Under the pieces are notes generated by a model. The model saw nothing but the letters and a program-made list of their open reading frames with translations. It ran no database searches and had not been told where the DNA came from. Source: JAGVSR01 sp963825555 (GTDB taxonomy: Bacteria > Pseudomonadota > Alphaproteobacteria > Rhizobiales > Hyphomicrobiaceae). Taken from it: a stretch of DNA of 64,000 nt. Location: positions 1 to 64,000 of the forward strand of contig CAWGTZ010000024.1 in assembly GCA_963825555.1 (NCBI GenBank). Reading direction: 5' to 3'. A program made the position numbers and the translations under genes. This document shows positions 44,153-52,661 of the stretch, piece after piece (within the stretch, counting starts at the first letter, position 1; each line of letters starts with the position of its first letter).

Positions 44153-46162
44153 TCAGATGTCCAGATCCTCGGCGAAGGCCGCGCGCTCCTGAATGAAGCG
44201 GAAGCGAGCCTCCGGCTTGGAGCCCATAAGGGCGTTTACCGTTTCGGCCAGGGTGCTGCGGTCGCTCTCGCCGATTTCCACTTTCAAAAGAAGACGGCGC
44301 TTCGGGTCCATGGTCGTGGTCTTCAGGTCCTTGAAATCCATTTCGCCGAGACCTTTGAAGCGCGTGACCTCCGGCTTGCGGCCCTTGAACTGGTTGGCGA
44401 TGATCTCGTCGCGATGTTGCTCGGTCCGCGCGTAGGCGACCTCGGCTTTGTGCGCGATCTTGTAGAGTGGCGGCACAGCGAGGAACAGGTGCCCGTTCTC
44501 GATGAGTTCGGGCATCTCCTGGTAGAAAAAGGTGATCAGAAGTGAGGCGATGTGGGCGCCGTCCACGTCGGCGTCCGTCATAACGATGACGCGCTCGTAG
44601 CGCAGATCCTCGTCGCGGTATTTGGAGCCGAGCCCAACGCCGAGCGCCTGGATGAGGTCGGAAAGGAGCTGGTTCTGAGACAGCTTGGCGGACGAGGCGT
44701 TGGCCACGTTCAATATCTTTCCGCGCAGCGGCAGGATCGCCTGGGTCTCACGGTCGCGGGCGCTCTTGGCCGAGCCGCCGGCTGAATCGCCCTCGACGAT
44801 GAAGATTTCCGTGCCTTCTGCCTGCTGGATGGAGCAATCGGCAAGTTTGCCGGGCAAGCGCAGCTTGCGCGTGGCCGACTGGCGCGAGACTTCCTTCTCG
44901 CGCCGTCTCTTCAAGCGCTCGTCGGCCTGCTCGATCGCCCATTCGAGCAGCTTCGTAGCCTGCAGCGGGCTATCCGCGAGCCAGTGGTCGAAGGCATCCT
45001 TGACCGCATTTTCGACGATGCGGTTTGCCTCGACCGTTGCAAGCTTGTCCTTTGTCTGGCCCTGAAACTCGGGTTCGCGGATGAAGACGGAGAGCATGGC
45101 CGCAGCCGTTCCCATCACGTCGTCGGCGGTAATCTGCGCCGCCTTCTTGTTACCTACGCGCTCCCCGAACTCGCGCAATCCTTTGGTCATCGCCGATCGG
45201 AAGCCGCTTTCGTGCGTGCCGCCCTCGCCGGTCGGGATGGTGTTGCAATAGGAGCGGCAGAAGCCATCCTCGTCGGAGACCCATGCGACGGCCCACTCGA
45301 CGGAGCCGTGCTTGCCCTCTTTCTCGACGCTGCCGGAAAAAATATCTTTGGTGACGAGCGTCTGGCCGGCGATCTCGGAAGCGAGATAATCCCGCAAGCC
45401 CCCTGGGAAGTGGAACACAGCCTCGGCCGGCGTGTCGTCCTTTATGAGGGAAGGATCGCAGCTCCAGCGTATTTCGACGCCACCGAAGAGATAGGCCTTC
45501 GAACGCGCCATCTTTAAAAGTCGGGCCGGCTTGAATTGCGCCCCTTTTCCGAAGATCGCCTCGTCCGGCTTGAAGCGGACCCTGGTGCCACGGCGGTTGT
45601 GGATCGAGCCGAGCTTTTCGAGTTTGGTGATCGGCTGGCCGCGTGAAAACACCATGCGGTAGAGTTGCTGGCCGCGCGCGACCTCCACCTCGCAGGTATC
45701 AGACAGGGCGTTGACGACCGATACGCCGACGCCGTGCAGCCCGCCCGATGTCTGGTAGGCCTTGCCGTCGAACTTGCCGCCCGCGTGCAGCGTGCACATG
45801 ATTACTTCGAGTGCGCTTTTTTTGGGAAACTTCGGGTGCGGATCGACGGGAATGCCGCGGCCGTTGTCGGTGACGGTGAGAAATCCATCCGCGTCCAGGC
45901 GCACGTCGATGAAGCTTGCGTGTCCCGCGACCGCCTCATCCATGGAGTTGTCGATAACCTCCGCGAAGAGGTGATGAAGCGCCTTTTCATCGGTGCCGCC
46001 GATATACATGCCAGGGCGGCGGCGCACGGGCTCGAGGCCTTCGAGGACCTCGATGTCGGCGGCGGTATAGGCATCAGAGGCGTCGCCCGGTTTGCGGCGG
46101 GACGCTTTGTCGGTCATGGCGGTCTCTAGTCCAGCGAACAGGTCGCGTTGTGATTTGGACAT
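44153..46162 (-). CDS. parE: DNA topoisomerase IV subunit B
   Basis: 669 residues from ATG 46162 (GGAG upstream). GHKL ATPase motifs: EVIDNSMDEA, TDNGRGIPVD and the TSGGLHGVGVSVVNAL block. The TOPRIM domain has VEGDSAGGSAKSARDR and VMTDADVDGAH. The C-terminus lacks the insert seen in many GyrB proteins. With ParC, which is not in the window, it separates linked chromosomes after replication. The N-terminal 25 residues before YTAADIEVLEGLEPVR are an alphaproteobacterial-style extension. Confidence 0.95.
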   Translation of the reverse strand: MSKSQRDLFAGLETAMTDKASRRKPGDASDAYTAADIEVLEGLEPVRRRPGMYIGGTDEKALHHLFAEVIDNSMDEAVAGHASFIDVRLDADGFLTVTDNGRGIPVDPHPKFPKKSALEVIMCTLHAGGKFDGKAYQTSGGLHGVGVSVVNALSDTCEVEVARGQQLYRMVFSRGQPITKLEKLGSIHNRRGTRVRFKPDEAIFGKGAQFKPARLLKMARSKAYLFGGVEIRWSCDPSLIKDDTPAEAVFHFPGGLRDYLASEIAGQTLVTKDIFSGSVEKEGKHGSVEWAVAWVSDEDGFCRSYCNTIPTGEGGTHESGFRSAMTKGLREFGERVGNKKAAQITADDVMGTAAAMLSVFIREPEFQGQTKDKLATVEANRIVENAVKDAFDHWLADSPLQATKLLEWAIEQADERLKRRREKEVSRQSATRKLRLPGKLADCSIQQAEGTEIFIVEGDSAGGSAKSARDRETQAILPLRGKILNVANASSAKLSQNQLLSDLIQALGVGLGSKYRDEDLRYERVIVMTDADVDGAHIASLLITFFYQEMPELIENGHLFLAVPPLYKIAHKAEVAYARTEQHRDEIIANQFKGRKPEVTRFKGLGEMDFKDLKTTTMDPKRRLLLKVEIGESDRSTLAETVNALMGSKPEARFRFIQERAAFAEDLDI

Positions 46163-46356
46163 GTGCGCTCCGCCCTTCCTTCCGAGAAGAGGTCCGGCCC
46201 GGCGGCGGACTGGGATACGAGGGCGCGCGAGCCCGAATCTTGTGGTGAAAGCCTGACCGTCAGGTCGCACGGATGGGGGCGGCAATCAAGCAGCGGGGCG
46301 GTCACACCGGAGGCAAAAAGCGTCGGGCGACGACACCTTGGACCTATATAAATCAA

Positions 46357-46368
46357 TCACTTAAGTGA
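46357..46368. promoter_or_regulatory. 12-base palindrome upstream of parE
   Basis: TCACTTAAGTGA is a perfect 12-base palindrome in an AT-rich patch with TATATAAAT beside it at about 46345-46353. It lies 195 bases upstream of parE and could be a promoter-associated operator. No regulator can be named. Confidence 0.35.
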
Positions 46369-46406
46369 AATTTGGGGGCTGTTGCAAACGAGCGTCCCCG
46401 GCAGTC

Positions 46407-46604
46407 TCACATCTTCCGACGGATGAGGAAGGCGAGGATGCCCGCCACCGCGCCAATGCAGGCGGAGGCCAGAACCTCCACCAAAACCACGTCTGCGAGC
46501 GTGGCATCGCCCCATGTCGTACGGCCGACTGTATAGACGATGCCGATCACGGCGCCGAGCGTACCGGCATACATGGCTTCCTGAGGTGTGAGGTTCATGA
46601 GCAT
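46407..46604 (-). CDS. Small membrane protein
   Basis: 65 residues with two hydrophobic helices, about 13-27 and 39-60, and a basic end LIRRKM. It starts three bases after the stop of the GFA gene (ATG 46604, or 46598), so it is translated from the same message. No family recognised; the two-helix form resembles small DUF-type inner membrane proteins. Confidence 0.65.
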   Translation of the reverse strand: MLMNLTPQEAMYAGTLGAVIGIVYTVGRTTWGDATLADVVLVEVLASACIGAVAGILAFLIRRKM

Positions 46605-46607
46605 TTT

Positions 46608-47000
46608 CTAGCGCCGAATGTCGTCCGCGCTCAAGTGCTTCAGCGCGGCCGCGTTGGCTTCCCAGTTGCGGCCGTCGAAGTGTTCGATGACGAGCCTTGG
46701 GATCGGCGTGTCCAGACAGCGCACGTTTACATCGATGCCGTCAGGGTTGGAGCGCGGCACGTAGAACGGTTTGATCCCGCAGACTTTGCAGAAGGTGTGC
46801 TGGGCGACGCGGGTATTGAAGGTGTAGCGAGTAAGGTGGTCCTCGCCACGCAAAAGTCGGAACGTCCGCTTCGGCACGATGAGGTGCAGGAAGCCGGCCT
46901 TGGAGCAGATGGAGCAGTTGCAATCCTGTGCGACGATCTCCTCCGGAGCCTCGACTTGGAAAGCCACCGCGCCGCAGTGGCAGCTACCCTCGTAGATCAT
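46608..47000 (-). CDS. GFA-domain (CENP-V/formaldehyde-activating-like) zinc protein
   Basis: 130 residues. Zinc-binding Cys pairs CHCGAV, CNCSIC and FCKVCG are in the family positions. The domain was named from glutathione-dependent formaldehyde-activating enzyme, but most members have no proven reaction. ATG 47000 has GAGG six bases upstream and follows the pirin gene by seven bases, so pirin, GFA and the small membrane protein form one transcript. Confidence 0.88.
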   Translation of the reverse strand: MIYEGSCHCGAVAFQVEAPEEIVAQDCNCSICSKAGFLHLIVPKRTFRLLRGEDHLTRYTFNTRVAQHTFCKVCGIKPFYVPRSNPDGIDVNVRCLDTPIPRLVIEHFDGRNWEANAAALKHLSADDIRR

Positions 47001-47007
47001 CGGCGCC

Positions 47008-47925
47008 TCACTCCGGCAGAGGAATGAATTCCGACGCATCGCCCGGCACCGTGTCGAAGCGGCCGGCGCGCCAGTCGGCCTTCGCCTGGCCAATCCGTTC
47101 CTTCGAAGAGGATACGAAATTCCACCAGATGTGGCGCGGCCCGTCCATGGGCTCGCCGCCGACGATCATGAGGCGGGACTGCGCGGTTGCCAGGATCGAG
47201 ATCCGGTCGCCGGGACGGAAGACGAGCAGGCGCCCCGGCCCGAACGTTTCACCCGCGATGTCGATCTCGCCGGAAACGATAAACACGCCACGTTCGTCAT
47301 AATCTGCGTCGAGAGGAAGAACGGCTCCGGGTGCAAGCACGGCTTCCGCATAGATGCATTCCCAGGGGAAGGCGGCTGGTGAGCGCTGTCCAAACAGAGA
47401 GCCCATGATGAGGCGCACGCGCTTTCCTTCACCGACGATGCGGGGCAGCTCCGCTTCTGTGTGATGGATGAAGGCGGGCTCCTGCTCCTCGTGCGATGTT
47501 GGCAGTGCGGCCCATGCCTGGATTCCGAAAAGGCGCGGGGCCGTGGCCCGGACCGCAGGCGGGGTCCGCTCCGAATGTACGATCCCGCGGCCCGCCGTCA
47601 TGAGGTTCAGCGCGCCCGGGCGAATGGCCAGCTCCGTGCCAAGGCTGTCGCGGTGCATGATCTCACCGTCGAAGAGATAAGTGACGGTCGAAAGCCCGAT
47701 GTGAGGGTGTGGCGCAACGTCGATGCCCTGTCCGACGAGAAATTCGGCCGGGCCCATCTGATCGAAAAAAATGAAGGGGCCGATCATCTGCTTGCCGGCG
47801 GCTGGCAGGGCGCGGCGGACCTGGAAGCCGCCGAGGTCGCGGGCGCGCGGCACCACCACCTGTTCGATCAAATCGCAGGCGCGCGCATCCCCTGGCGCTG
47901 GATCATCGCAGGGTTGCCAGCTCAT
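47008..47925 (-). CDS. Pirin family protein
   Basis: 305 residues, bicupin. The pirin N-terminal motifs FIFFDQMGP, APHPHIGLSTVTYLFDGEI and LNLMTAGRGIVHSER are present with metal-binding His residues. The C-terminal cupin ends HIWWNFVSSSKERI. Some pirins act as quercetin dioxygenases or as redox-sensing regulators; which applies cannot be read. First gene of a three-gene leftward run. Confidence 0.9.
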   Translation of the reverse strand: MSWQPCDDPAPGDARACDLIEQVVVPRARDLGGFQVRRALPAAGKQMIGPFIFFDQMGPAEFLVGQGIDVAPHPHIGLSTVTYLFDGEIMHRDSLGTELAIRPGALNLMTAGRGIVHSERTPPAVRATAPRLFGIQAWAALPTSHEEQEPAFIHHTEAELPRIVGEGKRVRLIMGSLFGQRSPAAFPWECIYAEAVLAPGAVLPLDADYDERGVFIVSGEIDIAGETFGPGRLLVFRPGDRISILATAQSRLMIVGGEPMDGPRHIWWNFVSSSKERIGQAKADWRAGRFDTVPGDASEFIPLPE

Positions 47926-48006
47926 GTCGCAGGTCTCGCCGGAATGGGCATGCGGTCAAGAGTGCCACGGAGCGGCCCAGGATGAAAGCACGCGCTCTCA
48001 ATTTGC

Positions 48007-48303
48007 TCAGAGCAAGAGTGCGCTGACACCCATGACGATCGCGAGGGCGATGAAGATCCAAAGTACGATTGCGGCTTCGGGTACACCGAAATAGGCCAGT
48101 ACGCCCACCAGCAGTATGGCGACCGCGGAGCCCCAGAAGGTCGGGTTCTGACGCTTCGGCCACACGTTGTAAACCAACTTGCCCGCAATGATTGCGCCCA
48201 ACGCGATCAGCACCATCAATCCCACCCGCGTGGGATCCGTGAACATCGCCAGCCAGTTCATGGGTCCTGCCACTGATTCCTTTGCTTGACGCGAACCTGC
48301 CAT
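48007..48303 (-). CDS. Small membrane protein
   Basis: 98 residues (83 if it starts at ATG 48261). Three hydrophobic stretches at about 27-45, 55-72 and 78-97, with VWPKRQNPTFW between the first and second. No known domain. It lies upstream of the pirin run in the same direction, 81 bases away, and is divergent from the His-rich gene. Confidence 0.6.
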   Translation of the reverse strand: MAGSRQAKESVAGPMNWLAMFTDPTRVGLMVLIALGAIIAGKLVYNVWPKRQNPTFWGSAVAILLVGVLAYFGVPEAAIVLWIFIALAIVMGVSALLL

Positions 48304-48380
48304 GAACCGCGTGCTGTCGAAAAGGGCAGACTTTGGCGTCAGTGTCAGGTATGATGTACACGTTGCAATGGAGACTTTCG

Positions 48381-48737
48381 ATGACAGACTGCAAACTGCC
48401 CCACCACGCCAACCACGACCACCAGCATGGTCCCGGATGCGGCCATACGGCCGTGAAGCACGGTGATCATGTGGACTATCTGCACGATGGTCACTTGCAT
48501 CACATGCATGCGGGTCACGTCGATGAACATGTCATAGAGGTGTCGGCCAAGAATCCCGACCGGTGCACGGCGGGACACCCTTGCACGGGGCACGAGCCCG
48601 GCCATGTTCATGGCCCAGGATGCGGCCACGAGGCGGTCCCTCACGGCGACCACGTCGATTATCTGGTCGACGGCCACCTGCATCATCCACACGGCGATCA
48701 CTGCGACGATCACGGGCCGATTGAGGTTGTGAAATAG
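48381..48737 (+). CDS. Histidine-rich metal-binding protein with a duplicated module
   Basis: 118 residues from ATG 48381 (GGAG seven bases upstream). I count 28 His and 6 Cys. Two copies of one module are obvious: HGPGCGHTAVKHGDHVDYL at about residues 16-34 and HGPGCGHEAVPHGDHVDYL at about 76-94, each followed by a DGHLHH stretch. A short Cys/His linker (RCTAGHPCTGH) lies between. There is no signal peptide, so it should be cytosolic. Metal binding (zinc, nickel or cobalt) is inferred from composition. No transporter or metallochaperone gene is adjacent. Confidence 0.75.
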   Translation: MTDCKLPHHANHDHQHGPGCGHTAVKHGDHVDYLHDGHLHHMHAGHVDEHVIEVSAKNPDRCTAGHPCTGHEPGHVHGPGCGHEAVPHGDHVDYLVDGHLHHPHGDHCDDHGPIEVVK

Positions 48738-48906
48738 GGGTCTTGCCCAGGGATATGCTGAGGTAAATCCGGGCACGTTGCCGATTGTTTGCGCACGACC
48801 ATCCGGCTGAACAATTTTACACTAGGCTTCCCAACGTTCGGGCCTGGGCCACTTGAGCGCTTCTTGCGTCTGTCCCGAGCTCACGATTGACGGAGGCTTA
48901 CGCGCG

Positions 48907-51108
48907 ATGCTGACCCCACTTCGCGACATTCGGGTGCCGGCGCCGGTGCCGGACGAAATCTACAAAATCGTCCTCTTCGATCGAGCCTTTGCGTTCCAGG
49001 GGCTGAAGCACCTCCTGGGCGCGGCTGATGCCGACAAGGCCGGCGAGCGTCTGGCGGGGCTTGCCGCAAAGGACGAGGTGGAGCGTGAGGCGGCACGGAC
49101 GATCCTTTCCGGGCTAACGCTGCAGCATGTGTTCGATCGGCCCCTGACCGCCGGTGATGGAATGATCGATGACGTCATGCGCGTCAATTACGACATCGAC
49201 CCCGACATTTTTGCCTCGCTTGCGGCGATGAGCTTCGGCGAGGTGAAGAACCTCCTTCTCAGAGCCAAGGCGGCGGAGGCAAGGCGCATAGGGCGCGGTC
49301 TCACCGGCGTCATGGCGGCCGCCATCGCCAAACTGATGGATGTGCATGAGCTGATCTATGTGTCGCGTAAACTGAAGCGTCACGCCAAGGCGCGCACTGT
49401 GGTCGGGCTGCCGGGAACGCTGTCATCGCGATTGCAGCCCAATCATCCGACCGACGACCTGAAAGCCGTGACGGCGCTCGTCTACACGGGCCTTTCGATG
49501 GGGGCAGGCGATGCCTTGATCGGGCTGAACCCCGCGATCGACACCATCGACAACGTTGAGAAGATCCTGGCGTGCCTCGACGAACTGCGCAGCGAGACCG
49601 GAGCGCCGACGCAGATTTGCGTTTTGGCGCACGTGAAGACGCAGATGGCGTGCCTGGAGCGCGGTGCGCCCGTGGAGATCATGTTCCAGTCGCTGGCAGG
49701 GACCGACCGCACGCTGGTCGAAGAGTTCGACGTCACAGTCGACGTACTCGACGAGGCCTACCGCATGATGGCGCATAAGGGGCCACTTGCGGGGCATGCC
49801 CGCCAGTTCATGTACTTCGAGACGGGGCAGGGGAGCGAGTTGACCTATGGCAAGCACAACGGAATCGACATGACGACGACCGAGGCGCTCTGCTACGGCC
49901 TCGCGCGGCGCTACGATCCTTTCATGGTCAACAATGTGACGGGTTTCATCGGCCCCGAGACGCACCGCACGAACTTCGAGATGATCGTGTCGAACCTGCA
50001 GGATCATTTCATGGGAAAGCTTCTAGGCCTGCCGATGGGCATGGCGCCCTGCTACACGCTGCACTCCGAGATCACGATGGAAGGCCAGCAGATCGCCACC
50101 GAACTCCTGACGGCGGCGGGCGCCAACTACTTCATGGATGTCTATCTCGGCATCGACCGCATGCTCGCCTACTTCGACACGGCCGGGCACGACGACCAGA
50201 CCATGCGGGAGGTCTATGGCCTGAGGCCGGCGCCGGATTATCTCGCCTGGGCGATTGCCCGCGGGATCTACGTGGAGAGCGAAGACGGGGAGATCGAGCG
50301 CGGCCCGAACTGGGGCAACCCGCGCACTTTCTGCGGCAGCGAGGCGGAGTTCCAGTCGATCATGGAGGGCTTGCCGGCGGCCTACGGTTTCGAGAATGCC
50401 GGACCGCGGCCTGCTGATGAGGTCTCACGAAAGGTGAAGGCCAATCTCGCGGTTGCGCGCGAAGCGATCTACGCCGAGGTCGAACCGCAGTTCCTGGGCC
50501 GGACGGAATTCCGGCGTGTGTCGACGGCGGCGGCCTCGAAGGCGGCGCATCTGAGCGATCCCGAGAAGGGCGCGCGGCTACCCGCCAGCGAGCGCGCCAA
50601 GCTCGCGCCGGAAACGGCCGACGTGCAGATCATCGTGTCGGACGGCCTCAGCGCAGAGGCCGTCCACCATAACATTCCCGAGTTGCTGCCCGTGCTGGTC
50701 GAGGACCTGGAGAAACGCTCCATCAAGGTGGGGCGTCCCATTCTCGCGCCCTATGGCCGCGTGAAGCTCGCTGAAGAGATCGGAGAGGCGCTGGGGCCGA
50801 AGCTCATCATCAATCTCATCGGGGAGCGTCCGGGCGGGGACGCGATCGCGTCGCGCAGCTTGTCGGCGTACCTCGCCTACCGCCTCCCGGACGCTGATAC
50901 GCGCGCGGCAGCCAAAGCCTTCAGCGGGAGTGCGGATGTGCGCTACGAGTACACGGTGATCTCTAACATCTACAGTGCGGGTTTGCCGCCCGCTGCGGCG
51001 GGCGCGCAGATTGCGGAGCGAGCCAGTGCGATCCTGAGCCACAAAGCTGCCGGCAACCGTCTGGAACGGATCCTCGCCGAGCGTGGCCGCAGCGGCGCAG
51101 CCGCATGA
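48907..51108 (+). CDS. eutBC: Ethanolamine ammonia-lyase, single-chain EutB-EutC fusion
   Basis: 733 residues from ATG 48907 (GGAGG ten bases upstream). Residues 1 to about 455 are EutB: LPGTLSSRLQPNHPTDDLK, SMGAGDALIGLNP, ICVLAHVKTQM, and FETGQGSELTYGKHNG. From about 500 the chain is EutC: VQIIVSDGLSAEAVHHN, RPILAPYGRVKLAEEIGE and LINLIGERPGGDA. The summed length equals the usual separate subunits, and the joint is an uninterrupted frame without a stop. With adenosylcobalamin the enzyme splits ethanolamine into acetaldehyde and ammonia. There are no other eut genes, reactivase or microcompartment shell genes nearby. A TetR gene is convergent. Confidence 0.93.
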   Translation: MLTPLRDIRVPAPVPDEIYKIVLFDRAFAFQGLKHLLGAADADKAGERLAGLAAKDEVEREAARTILSGLTLQHVFDRPLTAGDGMIDDVMRVNYDIDPDIFASLAAMSFGEVKNLLLRAKAAEARRIGRGLTGVMAAAIAKLMDVHELIYVSRKLKRHAKARTVVGLPGTLSSRLQPNHPTDDLKAVTALVYTGLSMGAGDALIGLNPAIDTIDNVEKILACLDELRSETGAPTQICVLAHVKTQMACLERGAPVEIMFQSLAGTDRTLVEEFDVTVDVLDEAYRMMAHKGPLAGHARQFMYFETGQGSELTYGKHNGIDMTTTEALCYGLARRYDPFMVNNVTGFIGPETHRTNFEMIVSNLQDHFMGKLLGLPMGMAPCYTLHSEITMEGQQIATELLTAAGANYFMDVYLGIDRMLAYFDTAGHDDQTMREVYGLRPAPDYLAWAIARGIYVESEDGEIERGPNWGNPRTFCGSEAEFQSIMEGLPAAYGFENAGPRPADEVSRKVKANLAVAREAIYAEVEPQFLGRTEFRRVSTAAASKAAHLSDPEKGARLPASERAKLAPETADVQIIVSDGLSAEAVHHNIPELLPVLVEDLEKRSIKVGRPILAPYGRVKLAEEIGEALGPKLIINLIGERPGGDAIASRSLSAYLAYRLPDADTRAAAKAFSGSADVRYEYTVISNIYSAGLPPAAAGAQIAERASAILSHKAAGNRLERILAERGRSGAAA

Positions 51109-51135
51109 GAGGCATGCTGGTGAGCGCGGTGCCGG

Positions 51136-51765
51136 TCAGCTGCCGTGTGCTTCCATCCCCGGCCGCAACAGCGAGACGACGTTCTGGGCATAGGCGTCGT
51201 CGAAGGGATACTTGGTCCCTGACAGGAAGCGGTACCAGAATGCGCCGTGGATGACGTGGGCGAGCGCGTCTTCGTCCAGATCCTGGCGGAACTGGCCCAA
51301 TGCATAGCCGTGGCGAAGAATGCGGCGCAGGGCCTCACATCGGACACGGTGCACGCGGTCATAGAGTTTGGTTCTGAACTCGGGATCGAGTTGAGCCTCG
51401 GCGATGAGGCTGCGCACGCCTTTGGCGACCAGGTCATTGCGCATGAAGGCGAAGAAGCGTGCAAGGTCCGCCTCCAAGTCCGCAAAAGCGTCGGCTGAGG
51501 GAACCAGAGGCGGCATGCGGCTCAGGGAATGCTCGGTGAAGGCTTCCAGCACCAGATCGGCTTTGGACGGCCACCAGCGGTATATCGATTGCTTTCCGAC
51601 CTTTGCCGCCGCGGCGATGGCATCGATGGAGACGTCGCGATAATCCCGCGCGCCGACAAGGGTGACCGCGGCATCCAGAATAGCCTGCCGGGTCTCCTCG
51701 CTGCGCGGGCGTCCTGGCGCGCGCTTGTCTTGGATTGTGCTGCTGGGGGAACGGGTGTCGGTCAC
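51136..51765 (-). CDS. TetR-family transcriptional regulator
   Basis: 209 residues from GTG 51765, chosen for GGAG six bases upstream. The TetR DNA-binding domain is RQAILDAAVTLVGARDYRDVS, then IDAIAAAAKVGKQSIYRWWPSK. A TetR_C-like ligand domain follows. It is convergent with eutBC (27 bases apart) and divergent from the small repeat protein. The intergenic space holds a 14-base inverted repeat and, near its own start, a degenerate dyad, so it may regulate both itself and the divergent gene. Confidence 0.9.
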   Translation of the reverse strand: MTDTRSPSSTIQDKRAPGRPRSEETRQAILDAAVTLVGARDYRDVSIDAIAAAAKVGKQSIYRWWPSKADLVLEAFTEHSLSRMPPLVPSADAFADLEADLARFFAFMRNDLVAKGVRSLIAEAQLDPEFRTKLYDRVHRVRCEALRRILRHGYALGQFRQDLDEDALAHVIHGAFWYRFLSGTKYPFDDAYAQNVVSLLRPGMEAHGS

Positions 51766-52118
51766 GCGGGGCTCCAAAATGTAAATGTGCCTGATTCTCT
51801 GTTTAAATATAATACGATCCGTTTCGTTCCGCAATGAATGAGCCCAGGCATGAGGGTCGCAGCGCTTGTCCGGTGCCGGGAGGGTGCGGTGTCGAAGCTT
51901 AAAGATGGAAAAACATCATTTTAAACAGTGGCTTTGGCGTATCTGCGTTGGCAAAGCAGCCGGCGATCACGGCTTCGTGAATACGAGACGGTTCGTTTTC
52001 CTATTGCAATTATAAAACGAACCGTCTAGTTTCATTTTCACCGGCGGCGCGATAGCGATGCAGCCCGACCGGAGGAAATACGGACGAAATCAGACCCTCA
52101 ACCCAATGGAGACCCGTC
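51766..52118. other. Intergenic region between the tetR gene and the repeat protein
   Basis: 353 bases with two AT-rich patches (51775-51820 and 51995-52035), each a likely promoter. It contains the 14-base inverted repeat annotated separately and a weaker dyad ACGA-N6-TCGT at about 51814-51827 near the TetR start. No RNA gene seen. Confidence 0.5.
51986..52027. promoter_or_regulatory. Perfect 14-base inverted repeat, likely TetR operator
   Basis: AGACGGTTCGTTTT at 51986-51999 and AAAACGAACCGTCT at 52014-52027, separated by 14 bases of AT-rich sequence. Each arm is long enough for one TetR dimer half, and the whole lies about 92 bases upstream of the repeat-protein start. TTGCAA lies in the spacer. 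Position between the tetR gene and its divergent neighbour makes TetR binding the likeliest role. Confidence 0.65.
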
Positions 52119-52403
52119 ATGAACCGCATCATCCTCGCCACGCTGATCCTCGCCGCTTCTCATTCCTTTGCCTCGGCTCGCGATCTCTCGACCAAGGTCA
52201 TGCAGGACAACCCCGGTGTAACCGGCGCCGGCGCCACCTCGAACCCGACCGCCAAGCCTGAGACCGGTGGCCTCGCCGAGCAGGCCATGAGCATCGCCCC
52301 CGGCGTCAATGGAGCCGGCGCCACCGCGGACCCGACGGCCAAGCCCGCCGCGAAGGGTCTCGCCGAGAAGGCCATGCAGGATCACCCAGGCGTTGGCCGC
52401 TGA
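52119..52403 (+). CDS. Small secreted protein with tandem repeats
   Basis: 94 residues. A signal peptide covers about residues 1-20 (ending FASA). The mature part is built of about 28-residue repeats: unit 1 (LSTKVMQDNPGVTGAGATS), unit 2 (LAEQAMSIAPGVNGAGATA) and a truncated unit 3 (LAEKAMQDHPGVGR). Units 1 and 2 each continue with a PTAKP linker. GGAG lies seven bases before ATG 52119. I do not recognise the family. The inverted repeat upstream suggests it is controlled by the neighbouring TetR protein. Confidence 0.65.
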   Translation: MNRIILATLILAASHSFASARDLSTKVMQDNPGVTGAGATSNPTAKPETGGLAEQAMSIAPGVNGAGATADPTAKPAAKGLAEKAMQDHPGVGR

Positions 52404-52661
52404 TCCGCAAGTTCTCTGACCCGGCGGCGCGCTGCCCCTCTGCCGCCGGAGTCGCCCCGCACGAGCCGCTCGCCCCCCCCGAGGCTCATGCGTGGACTAC
52501 CGGCAGCGTGTCCCTCTCCCCTCTCACGCTGCCGGTCCTTTTCCCGCTCTCCGGCCTTGTGGCGCCCTCGTTGGCCACAGGGACCGGCGACGGGCTTCAT
52601 GCCCGCGAGCAGCGGGTGCGTCTTCCGAATGCCCCCGCAAACCTCAGCAAAAGGTGCCGTT

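Noticed and set aside
48738..48906. Possible cobalamin riboswitch before eutBC, suggested by GGCCACTTGAGC and AATCCGGGCAC
   Set aside because: The conserved B12 box and the rest of the core are not present in order, and an adenosylcobalamin-using enzyme is not normally controlled that way.
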